A stretch of 64,000 bases of DNA, from positions 1 to 64,000 of the forward strand of contig CALRXS010000011.1 of the NCBI GenBank assembly GCA_943372195.1, written 5' to 3'. The stretch comes from JAEYZM01 sp943372195. Lineage in GTDB: Bacteria; Bacteroidota; Bacteroidia; Sphingobacteriales; Sphingobacteriaceae. The notes under the pieces were generated by a model. It searched no databases, was not told the origin of the DNA, and worked only from the letters and a program-made list of their open reading frames with translations. A program made the position numbers and the translations under genes. Shown in pieces: positions 18,308 through 26,660 of the stretch; position 1 is the stretch's first letter; every line of letters starts with the position of its first letter.

Positions 18308-19075
18308 CTACTTATTGTTTTTATCATTCTCTGAAGTTATTTCGAATACTACTTTTGCTAAATATTCTATTTGGATTTCATGTAAGTTATTGGTTGTCAT
18401 TTCAGTATAAATTGTGCCAGAATTAATACCAATAACTTTATGCAAATTACCTTTTAGTCCGGCAACCTTCGGATAAATCACATGTAAACTTACCTCTTGC
18501 ACACTAAGTAAACCACCCCGTTTTTCACCATATGATGCTAATAAATCGTCAGCTTTTTCTTTAGCTCTTTGAAAGGCGTCAAGCTGAATTTTGCGAATTT
18601 CTTTAAAAATATCATCATGATCAAAGCTTTCAATCGTAAAATTATTCAAATGCTTCATATCAGTCTTCAACAAAAACTTATCTATGCAATTTATACCTCT
18701 TAGCTTTAAAAGATAAGATCTAGTTTTTTGATAAGCACCTTCGTCACCAGTCATTGTAAAAGTGTTATAGCCTACTAAGTTCATCACTTTTAAATTTTTC
18801 TCATCATAACCAATATCTTTTACAGCTTGTTTAAGTTTTTTCTCTTGATCTTCTAGAGTTACTGTTTTACCATTTTGTTCAAATTCTTTTGTACTGAAAC
18901 TTACATATACCTCATTAGCTTTAAGGTTAGCTACCGAATAAGCAGCCACTTCAATTTTGCGAACATTATGATCAATTTTCTCAATAGATAATTCTTGCTG
19001 ATTTGTTTGAGATTTGACTTGGTTGTTACTAAAAACTACTATAGCAATTAGTAAGATCAATCTTTTAGTTAACAT
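18308..19075 (-). CDS. SIMPL-domain (DUF541) periplasmic protein, paralogue
   Basis: An exported SIMPL-domain protein of about 255 residues. The frame is open to 19150, but the ATG at 19075 gives a normal signal peptide (MLTKRLILLIAIVVF, cleaved near VKSQ), so that start is preferred. Conserved features parallel the neighbouring copy: VYVSFSTKEFEQNGK, a YQKTRSYLLKLRGI segment and IQLDAFQRAKEKADDLLASYGEK. Overall similarity to the downstream copy is moderate, suggesting functional divergence. It is the first gene of this leftward pair. Confidence 0.78.
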   Translation of the reverse strand: MLTKRLILLIAIVVFSNNQVKSQTNQQELSIEKIDHNVRKIEVAAYSVANLKANEVYVSFSTKEFEQNGKTVTLEDQEKKLKQAVKDIGYDEKNLKVMNLVGYNTFTMTGDEGAYQKTRSYLLKLRGINCIDKFLLKTDMKHLNNFTIESFDHDDIFKEIRKIQLDAFQRAKEKADDLLASYGEKRGGLLSVQEVSLHVIYPKVAGLKGNLHKVIGINSGTIYTEMTTNNLHEIQIEYLAKVVFEITSENDKNNK

Positions 19076-19217
19076 GGGTGGGTTTCTAGTATTTAATTTA
19101 TTTGTTTTGTTAGTTTGGTATAACAAAAGTACTAGAACTAGTAAGTTCAAAATATGATAATTGTCATGATTTGAACTATTTAATAAAAAAGTATAGAATT
19201 GAGTCTAAAAAGCTTAT

Positions 19218-19808
19218 TTAAGAGGTAATTTCCTTATCTATGGTGTCTATTTTTTCGTCAAGAAATCTGTTTTGGAAAAGAATAATTGAAATTACCCCTA
19301 CGCTTATGGCTGCATCGGCTAAGTTAAAGACAGGTCTAAAGAACACAAATTCGTCTCCACCCCAGAAAGGTAACCATTGAGGGAATACCCCTCTTAATAT
19401 AGGAAAGTAAAACATATCAACAACGCGACCATGCAACCAATCTGCATATCCGAATACTTGTCCGTAGAACACAGAATCAATTATATTACCCAATGCACCT
19501 GCGAATATTAAACTTACACAAGTGATTAAACCGAAGTGATATTTATTTTTAATGATATAATGTAAGATGTATGCAATACCAAAAACGGCAAACACTCTGA
19601 ATAAACTCAAGGCTAATTTACCATAATCACCACCCAACTCTAATCCGAATGCCATACCATTATTCTCTGTAAAATGTATGATAAACCAATCACCAAAAAT
19701 GTGAAATTCTTCACCTATATACATATTAGTTTTGATCCATATTTTTAAAATCTGGTCAGCTAATAGTACAGCGAAAATGATGGCGATAGGTTTAAGATAA
19801 TTTTTCAT
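19218..19808 (-). CDS. lspA: Lipoprotein signal peptidase (signal peptidase II)
   Basis: An inner-membrane aspartyl protease that removes signal peptides from lipidated prolipoproteins. The 196 residues contain four hydrophobic segments and the family motifs: ADQILKIWIK near the N-terminus, HFTENNGMAFG, GALGNIIDSVFYG with the first catalytic Asp, and FNLADAAISVGV with the second. Length is slightly above the E. coli enzyme because of a loop around the GYADWLHGRVVDMFYFP segment, common in Bacteroidota. The start lies immediately after a strong hairpin-plus-T-run terminator that ends the upstream DksA-like gene, so expression depends on readthrough or an embedded promoter. Confidence 0.95.
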   Translation of the reverse strand: MKNYLKPIAIIFAVLLADQILKIWIKTNMYIGEEFHIFGDWFIIHFTENNGMAFGLELGGDYGKLALSLFRVFAVFGIAYILHYIIKNKYHFGLITCVSLIFAGALGNIIDSVFYGQVFGYADWLHGRVVDMFYFPILRGVFPQWLPFWGGDEFVFFRPVFNLADAAISVGVISIILFQNRFLDEKIDTIDKEITS

Positions 19809-19813
19809 TGCAT

Positions 19814-19845
19814 AAAAAAAGTATGCGCAAATATGCGCATACTTT
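19814..19845 (-). terminator. Rho-independent terminator between the DksA-like gene and lspA
   Basis: AAAGTATGCGCA and TGCGCATACTTT form a perfect 12-bp stem with a four-base loop. On the minus strand it is followed by a run of T. It ends the DksA-like gene and abuts the lspA start codon, about five bases away. Confidence 0.8.
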
Positions 19846-19861
19846 CATGATATATTTAAAA

Positions 19862-20893
19862 TTAGTTTTGTTTTAATTTAGCTTCCATACTTAGTGTAGT
19901 ATGAGGCACTGCTCTTAATCTTTCTTTCGGAATTAATCTGCCAGTTTCTCTACAAACACCGTATGTCTTATTTTCAATTCTAATTAAAGCAGCTTCTAAC
20001 TGATCAATGAATTTACGTTGACGTGCGGCTAATTGATTAACATGTTCCTTTTCTAATGTTGCAGAACCATCTTCTAATACTTTGAAAGTACCAGCAGTAT
20101 CGTCTGTTCCATTACTATTCGGATTACTTAATGTTTCAGTCAATAATTGTAATTCTTCTTTTGCAGAAGTTAATTTTCTAATAATTATTTCTTTGAACTC
20201 TATTAATTCAGAATCTGCATATCTTGTTTTCTCTGGAGCTTTATTCTCAACTTTCACTTCTACTTTCTTCTCTACAGGTTTAACAACAGGTTTTGAAACT
20301 TCTTTTTTCTCTACTACTTTCTTTGCTTCTACTTTAGCAACTGGTTTAGCAACTGGTGCTGCTTTAGCTACAATTTTCTTCTTTTCAATTTTCTTAACTT
20401 CAACTTTAGCAACTGGTTTCGCTACGATTTTCTTCTTTTCAATTTTCTTCGCTACCACCTTCTTAGGTGCTGTCTTTGATACAACCTTAGCCACCGCCTT
20501 CTTAGGTGCTGCTTTCGCTACAACTTTCTTCACTACTGGCTTCGCTACGATTTTCTTCTTTTCAATTTTCTTAGCTACAGCCTTTTTAGGTGCTGCTTTC
20601 GCTACAACTTTCTTCGCTGCAGGCTTCGCTACGATTTTCTTAGCTACAACTTTAGCCACTGCTTTCTTAGGTGCCGCTTTCGCTACAACCTTCTTAGCCA
20701 CCGCTTTCTTAGCCACAGGCTTCGCTACGATTTTCTTCTTTTCGATTTTCTTAGCTACTGCCTTCTTAGGTGCTGCTTTTGCTACTGCTTTCTTAGCCAC
20801 TGCCTTCTTAGCTACTGTCTTCTTAGGTGCAGCCTTTGCAACAACTTTCTTAGCCGTTGGCTTTTTCGATGCCGATGTAGATTTCTTTTTCAT
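19862..20893 (-). CDS. TraR/DksA-like protein with long Lys/Ala/Pro-rich H1-like N-terminus
   Basis: A 343-residue protein in two parts. Residues 1 to about 220 are a low-complexity tract of reiterated units such as AKAAPKKAVAKK and IEKKKIVAKPV, like the basic tails of histone H1 and bacterial H1-like proteins. Residues from about 225 to 343 form a TraR/DksA-like unit: a coiled-coil helix (LIEFKEIIIRKLTSAKEELQ), LAARQRKFIDQLEAAL, then YGVCRETGRLIPKERLRAVPHTTLSMEAK. Only one Cys of the classical four-Cys zinc finger remains, as in many Bacteroidota relatives. Typical relatives are about 125 residues. The only usable ATG lies inside the 3' end of ileS (44-base overlap), so the two are probably translationally coupled. 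Binding to RNA polymerase or DNA is inference. Confidence 0.8.
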   Translation of the reverse strand: MKKKSTSASKKPTAKKVVAKAAPKKTVAKKAVAKKAVAKAAPKKAVAKKIEKKKIVAKPVAKKAVAKKVVAKAAPKKAVAKVVAKKIVAKPAAKKVVAKAAPKKAVAKKIEKKKIVAKPVVKKVVAKAAPKKAVAKVVSKTAPKKVVAKKIEKKKIVAKPVAKVEVKKIEKKKIVAKAAPVAKPVAKVEAKKVVEKKEVSKPVVKPVEKKVEVKVENKAPEKTRYADSELIEFKEIIIRKLTSAKEELQLLTETLSNPNSNGTDDTAGTFKVLEDGSATLEKEHVNQLAARQRKFIDQLEAALIRIENKTYGVCRETGRLIPKERLRAVPHTTLSMEAKLKQN

Positions 20894-23800
20894 TTATTTC
20901 AACCCTTTCCTTGTTAGTAAGTTCATTGCTGAACTCTAGTTTGTTTGCTAAAATTTCGGCGCAAATATAATTTAAATTATTATTAATTGCCTCTTTAATA
21001 AATTCATTTTCAGCGACCAATACATTTATTCGATCTGTAACTTCAAATTCTTTCTCTTTACGCAAATTCTGCACTCTATTGATGAATTCTCGCGCTATTC
21101 CCTCTTGTTTTAACTCTTCAGTTAGGGTAACATCTAAAGCTACAGTAAGTTTGCCCATTACATTTACCAACCAACCTGGTATATCATCTGCAAGTATCTC
21201 TACTTCAGATAATAATATTTCGTAATTACCTATGTTAAGAGTGATTTTACCTTCTTTTTCAAGAATTGAAATCTGATCCGAATTCATTGCAACTATCTCT
21301 GCTGCAACCTCTTTCATATCTTTACCTACCTTAGCCCCCAATAATTTGAAGTTCGGCTTAACCTTCTTCTTTATAAAGCCTTCTGTATCTTTTATATACT
21401 CAATCTCCTTAATATTAGTCTCAGAGAGTATCAATGATTTTACTCTTTCAACCTTTTCAGCAAAACTAGCATCTAATACAGGTATTAGTACTTTTTGTAA
21501 TGGCTGACGTACATTTATGCTCACCTTCTTTCTCAATGACAAAATCATCGATGAAATATCTTGAGCTAATTGCATGCTCTCATTTAACGATTCTTCAACA
21601 GCTGATTTATTAACCATTGGCCAATTGCTCAGATGTACCGATTGCTCTTTCGTCAAATTTTTATACATCCAGTCAGCAAAAAACGGTGCCACTGGCGACA
21701 TTAACTTCGATAAGGTAACTAAACATTCATATAAAGTCTCATATGCTGCTTTCTTATCAGCAGTCATCTCCCCTCTCCAAAAACGACGTCGAGCTAAACG
21801 AACATACCAATTCGATAAATTCTCATCTACAAAACTTTGTATAGACCTTGCTGCTCTATGTGGCTCATAGTTTTCATACGACTCTTCTACTTCAGCAATC
21901 AAAGTATTCAAACTCGAGATTATCCAGCGATCTAACTCTGTCCTCTCTGCTAATGGTGTTAAATTATTTTCATCAATCTCGAAACCATCAATATTTGCAT
22001 ACAATGCAAAGAATGCATAAGTATTATATAGTGTGCCGAAAAACTTACGTTGCACCTCTGCCAATCCCTCGATATCAAATTTCAGATTATCCCATGGTGC
22101 TGCATTACTAATCATGTACCAACGCGTTGCGTCTGCACCGAACTGTTCAATAGTTGAAAACGGATCGACAGCATTACCTAAACGCTTCGACATCTTATTT
22201 CCGTTTTTATCTAAAACCAATCCGTTCGACACAACATTTTTATAGGCTACCGAATCAAATAACAATACCGCAATGGCATGTAATGTAAAGAACCATCCAC
22301 GTGTTTGATCTACCCCTTCTGCAATAAAATCTGCAGGGTATGCCCCTTCCCAACCATTCGCAAATGGTTGCGCATCTTTGTTATTTAACTTCTCTTGATC
22401 TAAGCCCCATTGTGCATAAGGCATTGCTCCTGAATCAAACCAAACATCAATTAAATCTGGTTCGCGATATAATTTTTTACCATTCTTCTGCAATACTATA
22501 TAGTCTACATATGGTCTATGTAAATCAAATGTACTTCGCTCGTATTGCTCAACAATGTTTTTTAATTTTTCATTTTCTTCGGATGATAACACCCCTGAAC
22601 TTAATGTTGCGTTCATCTCTTTCTTAAACTCATCAACCGAACCAATGCAAATTTCTTCTGTTGCATCTTCTGATCTCCAAATTGGTAAGGGTGTTCCCCA
22701 ATACCTAGATCTCGATAAATTCCAGTCCACCAAATTCTCTAACCAATTACCAAATCTACCTGTACCTGTTGACTCTGGTTTCCAATTGATCTCTTTATTC
22801 AACTCTACCATGCGATCTTTCAATGCAGTAGTTTTGATGAACCATGAATCTAATGGGTAATATAAAATTGGCTTGTCGGTTCTCCAACAATGTGGATAAG
22901 TGTGTTCGTATTTCTCTACTTTAAAAGCTTTGTTTTCTGTTTTTAACTTAATAGAAATTCGCTCGTCTACTGATAAATATTTATCTCTGCCTTGCTTTAA
23001 TCTCTCTGCTTCTTTCTGTTCATCATTTAAATAATCTTCTTTCACAAATTCATTTGCAAAATCTGTTACTGACTCAACAAATTTACCTTGACGATTTACT
23101 AATGTTAATGAGCCTATACCATTTTGCTTCGCTACTCTAAAGTCATCGGCACCAAAGCTAGGTGCAATGTGTACAATGCCCGTACCATCCTCAGTAGTCA
23201 CAAAATCACCAATGATTACTTTGAATGCATCGCCTTCTTCTGGTTGTGCATAGGGTAATAATTGTTCGTATCTAATGCCTGCTAATTCTTTCCCTTTAAA
23301 TGATTTTAAAATTTTAAACGGAATGTTTTTATCGCCTGCCTTAAAATCTTCTAAATTTAATTCTGCATTTTTCTCAGAAAAATATTTAGCAAATAAATCT
23401 TTCGCAAGTATAACTTGTATTGCTTCTGATGTGTATTGATTAAAAGTTTTTACCAATACATATTCAATCTCTTTCCCTACTGCTAATGCTGTGTTCGATG
23501 GCAATGTCCAAGGGGTGGTCGTCCACGCAATGAAATGTATATCTCCATTAACATCCGAAAACAACTTATCAGTTTCTGCAGATTTAATCATCTTAAACTG
23601 CGCAATTACTGTTGTATCTTTCACCATCTTGTAAGTGCCCGGCTGATTTAATTCATGTGAACTTAATCCGGTACCTGCTGCTGGTGAAAATGGCTGTATC
23701 GTATAACCTTTATATAACAAGCCTTTCGAATACATTTCTTTTAATAACCACCAAAGTGTTTCAATGTATTCATTATGGTAAGTAACATATGGATGATCTA

Positions 23801-24233
23801 AGTCTACCCAATATCCCATCTTCTCTGTTAAATCATTCCACACATCCGTATACTTCATTACTTCTTTTTTACAAGCAGCATTGTAATCATCAACTGATAT
23901 TTTTTTACCAATATCTTCTTTAGTGATTCCCAACGATTTTTCTACTGCTAGTTCAATAGGTAAGCCATGTGTATCCCAACCTCCCTTACGTTTCACTTGG
24001 TAGCCTTGTAATGTTTTATACCGACAGAAGATATCTTTAATACTTCTAGCCATTACGTGGTGAATACCAGGCATACCGTTTGCTGAAGGCGGACCTTCAT
24101 AAAAGGTATAAGGTTTTGATACAGGTCTTGATGAAATACTCGCTTCAAATATCTTTTCATCCTTCCAAAATTTCAGGATGTCTTTACTTATTTGTGATAG
24201 ATTTAAATTCTTATATTCTGGATACTTACTCAT
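20850..24233 (-). CDS. ileS: Isoleucyl-tRNA synthetase
   Basis: Class I aminoacyl-tRNA synthetase charging tRNA-Ile. The 1127-residue length and the signature EGPPSANGMPGIHHVMARSIKD-type HIGH region (about residues 47-66) resemble the longer, eukaryote-like subclass of IleRS. Other motifs are the CP1 editing-domain threonine-rich peptide AWTTTPWTLPSN, the DVWFDSGAMPY segment, and KMSKRLGNAVDP (the KMSKS loop, in the second half). The C-terminal tRNA-binding region is present and intact. The gene's last 44 bases overlap the start of the DksA-like gene. It follows the RND exporter gene by eight bases, suggesting a leftward operon. Confidence 0.97.
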   Translation of the reverse strand: MSKYPEYKNLNLSQISKDILKFWKDEKIFEASISSRPVSKPYTFYEGPPSANGMPGIHHVMARSIKDIFCRYKTLQGYQVKRKGGWDTHGLPIELAVEKSLGITKEDIGKKISVDDYNAACKKEVMKYTDVWNDLTEKMGYWVDLDHPYVTYHNEYIETLWWLLKEMYSKGLLYKGYTIQPFSPAAGTGLSSHELNQPGTYKMVKDTTVIAQFKMIKSAETDKLFSDVNGDIHFIAWTTTPWTLPSNTALAVGKEIEYVLVKTFNQYTSEAIQVILAKDLFAKYFSEKNAELNLEDFKAGDKNIPFKILKSFKGKELAGIRYEQLLPYAQPEEGDAFKVIIGDFVTTEDGTGIVHIAPSFGADDFRVAKQNGIGSLTLVNRQGKFVESVTDFANEFVKEDYLNDEQKEAERLKQGRDKYLSVDERISIKLKTENKAFKVEKYEHTYPHCWRTDKPILYYPLDSWFIKTTALKDRMVELNKEINWKPESTGTGRFGNWLENLVDWNLSRSRYWGTPLPIWRSEDATEEICIGSVDEFKKEMNATLSSGVLSSEENEKLKNIVEQYERSTFDLHRPYVDYIVLQKNGKKLYREPDLIDVWFDSGAMPYAQWGLDQEKLNNKDAQPFANGWEGAYPADFIAEGVDQTRGWFFTLHAIAVLLFDSVAYKNVVSNGLVLDKNGNKMSKRLGNAVDPFSTIEQFGADATRWYMISNAAPWDNLKFDIEGLAEVQRKFFGTLYNTYAFFALYANIDGFEIDENNLTPLAERTELDRWIISSLNTLIAEVEESYENYEPHRAARSIQSFVDENLSNWYVRLARRRFWRGEMTADKKAAYETLYECLVTLSKLMSPVAPFFADWMYKNLTKEQSVHLSNWPMVNKSAVEESLNESMQLAQDISSMILSLRKKVSINVRQPLQKVLIPVLDASFAEKVERVKSLILSETNIKEIEYIKDTEGFIKKKVKPNFKLLGAKVGKDMKEVAAEIVAMNSDQISILEKEGKITLNIGNYEILLSEVEILADDIPGWLVNVMGKLTVALDVTLTEELKQEGIAREFINRVQNLRKEKEFEVTDRINVLVAENEFIKEAINNNLNYICAEILANKLEFSNELTNKERVEINEKEIYIGIEKANG

Positions 24234-24241
24234 ACTCTGTA

Positions 24242-26545
24242 TTAATCTTTCTTCTCTTTATTGTCTAAACTTAATAATAATGCTGGTAATAAAATCAAAT
24301 TACATAACATAGCAACCATTAATGTAATCGATAGTAAAATACCTAATGCAACAGTACCTCCAAATGTCGATGCAGAAAATATACCGAATCCGAAGAATAA
24401 AATAATCGCTGTATATATCATACTCATACCAGTCTCTTTTAATGTCATTGATATGATTCTTGATGTATTCAATTTATCTGAATTGCGCTCATGTCTGAAC
24501 TTTGTTAAAAAATACAAAGTCTGATCTGATGCAATACCTAAGGCTATGCTATAAATTAATATCGTACTAGGTTTTAAGCTTAAGCCTAAATAACCCATAA
24601 TACTTGCTGTGATAATTAATGGAATAATATTCGGGACTAATGCGATGATTACCATCCTCAAGTTTTTGAATAATACATACATCAATAACGCAACCAAGAA
24701 AAATGCAATTGCTAAACTCTCTACTAAATTGGTAAGTAAATAGTTTGCTCCTTTTACAAATAACACGCTACTGCCAGTAAGGAGTACATCGTATTTCTCT
24801 GGATTAAATATTGAATCAATTCGAGGTTTTAATTCTGCAAGTAACTCATTCATTCTGTTTGAGCCTACATCTCTAGTTTGAAAACTAATTCTTATAATTT
24901 GATTATTCTTATCAATATATGATTTCATCAATGAGCCCGATGCTCCTGATTGTTTTGCATAGCTTAAAATAAATGCTGCTTCAGCTTCACTTGGTAGAGC
25001 ATAGAAATTTGCATCGCCATTATAAAATGCTTGTTTTGAAAATTTCAAGACTTCATTTAAAGAAATGGATCTAGAAAACTCAGGATAAGCAGAAACCATT
25101 CTATCTAACTTCTCAATTTTCTTAATACTAGGAATATTTATTAATCCGTTTTTTCTCTTACTATCAACTTGCACTTCAAAAGGTAACACTCCATCAAAAT
25201 TATTTTCAAAGAAACGTAAATCTTTTAGCACAGGTGAGTTTTGAGGTAAGTCATCAACCATATAACCGTTGACATTTACCTTTAACATTCCAACAAATGA
25301 AATTAATATAACTGATAATGTAACTAAGTAAATCGCTGTTCTTTTATTATGTACCCAATAATCAACCTTCTCTATAAACCTCGATAAATATTTATTTTCA
25401 AGATGTTTTGTTTGCCAAGCTTTCGGATTAGGTAAATAGCTAAAAATAATTGGAATGAGAATTAAAGAGAATAACCAAGTGATCATTACATTTAATGAAG
25501 CGATAATTCCGAATTCTGTTAATACTTCTGAATTCGTAAATCCGAATACTCCAAAACCGATAGCTGTTGTTACGTTCGCAAAAAAGATGGTAGAACCCAC
25601 ACGGCGTATTGCAATGGTCAATGCTTTAAACTTGTCTTGCAATAACATGTATTCTGTATGATACTTATTCAGTATCAAAATACTATTAGGTATTCCTATC
25701 ACTACAATGAGTGGTGGTATTAATCCGGTTAATATCGTAATCTTATAACCGAATAATACGATGGTACCTAATGCTGCTACTACTCCAAACAATACAACAA
25801 TCACCGGAAACAGCACTGCATAAAATGACCTGAAGAATAGTAATAATATAATTGCAGTTATAGCTAAGGCAAGAATTAAAAATAATTTAAACTCACCTGA
25901 TACCAGGTTCGCAATGACTGAACGTATATATGGCAATCCCGATTTTGCCAAAGTAACATTCTGTTTCTTTTCAAATTTATCAACATGCACTAAAATTTCT
26001 TTTAATACACCTACACGTTTTTTACTGTTTAATGTTAGGCTATCAAAACTAATAGCCATCAATGTACTTGATGAATCTTTATTATAAATCAATCCCTCGT
26101 AAAAAGGCATATTCAAAAAAACATTTCTAATACTATCACATTGCTCTTGAGTGTTGACTGTTGATTGATGTATGGGTTGAAGAACAAAAGATCGTTTAGT
26201 GGTATCTTTCTTTAATTCAAAAGCTTGTGCAACAGAAAGAACATTAACAATACCATCAATCTTACGAATGCTATCACCTAAATTAGACCAACTGTTGTAT
26301 AAATCTTTTTGAAAAATATTTTCAGTTTGTAAACCCAGTACCATCATGGTACCATCCTCACCAAACTTTTTCTTGAATTTATTATAAGCAACGTATTCAG
26401 GATCTGATAATGGAAGAATCTTAGAGCCTGCAAAAGACAGCTCAACATCTTTCGCATTATAACCCATTATAGCAGTGATAATAAATATCAAGGCTATATA
26501 GAATAAACGATACTTTAATATTGACTCAGAGAATTTCCCCCACAT
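24242..26545 (-). CDS. RND/MMPL-family transporter
   Basis: A polytopic inner-membrane protein of about 767 residues belonging to the RND superfamily (MMPL-like). It has the typical two-fold layout. A first helix (YRLFYIALIFIITAIM) is followed by a periplasmic domain of about 180 residues and a cluster of five membrane segments with GVVAALGTIVLFGYKITILTG and PLIVVIGIPNSILIL. A second helix, second periplasmic domain and second cluster follow, with YSIALGIASDQTLYFLTKF. Substrate is unknown; family members export lipids, hopanoids or drugs. No membrane-fusion or outer-membrane partner is adjacent. The frame opens at 26584 but MWGKFSESIL at 26545 is the natural start. Confidence 0.82.
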   Translation of the reverse strand: MWGKFSESILKYRLFYIALIFIITAIMGYNAKDVELSFAGSKILPLSDPEYVAYNKFKKKFGEDGTMMVLGLQTENIFQKDLYNSWSNLGDSIRKIDGIVNVLSVAQAFELKKDTTKRSFVLQPIHQSTVNTQEQCDSIRNVFLNMPFYEGLIYNKDSSSTLMAISFDSLTLNSKKRVGVLKEILVHVDKFEKKQNVTLAKSGLPYIRSVIANLVSGEFKLFLILALAITAIILLLFFRSFYAVLFPVIVVLFGVVAALGTIVLFGYKITILTGLIPPLIVVIGIPNSILILNKYHTEYMLLQDKFKALTIAIRRVGSTIFFANVTTAIGFGVFGFTNSEVLTEFGIIASLNVMITWLFSLILIPIIFSYLPNPKAWQTKHLENKYLSRFIEKVDYWVHNKRTAIYLVTLSVILISFVGMLKVNVNGYMVDDLPQNSPVLKDLRFFENNFDGVLPFEVQVDSKRKNGLINIPSIKKIEKLDRMVSAYPEFSRSISLNEVLKFSKQAFYNGDANFYALPSEAEAAFILSYAKQSGASGSLMKSYIDKNNQIIRISFQTRDVGSNRMNELLAELKPRIDSIFNPEKYDVLLTGSSVLFVKGANYLLTNLVESLAIAFFLVALLMYVLFKNLRMVIIALVPNIIPLIITASIMGYLGLSLKPSTILIYSIALGIASDQTLYFLTKFRHERNSDKLNTSRIISMTLKETGMSMIYTAIILFFGFGIFSASTFGGTVALGILLSITLMVAMLCNLILLPALLLSLDNKEKKD

Positions 26546-26660
26546 AACATAAAATAAGGTGCAAAAATGCAATTTTTTAAGCAAAAATTCAGGCTTTATT
26601 ACAAGCTTAACGTAATATTTACTCGCTTTTTTTGTTATTTAGATGTTTATTATCGAATAC

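Noticed and set aside
19862..20893. Stand-alone histone H1-like protein
   Set aside because: The basic repeat runs in frame into a clear DksA/TraR-like C-terminal domain, so it is a fused protein.
20082..20939. Plus-strand frame of 285 codons opposite the DksA-like gene
   Set aside because: It is the antisense of the Lys/Ala codon repeats, giving a Phe/Ala/Thr-rich low-complexity product, and has no domain.
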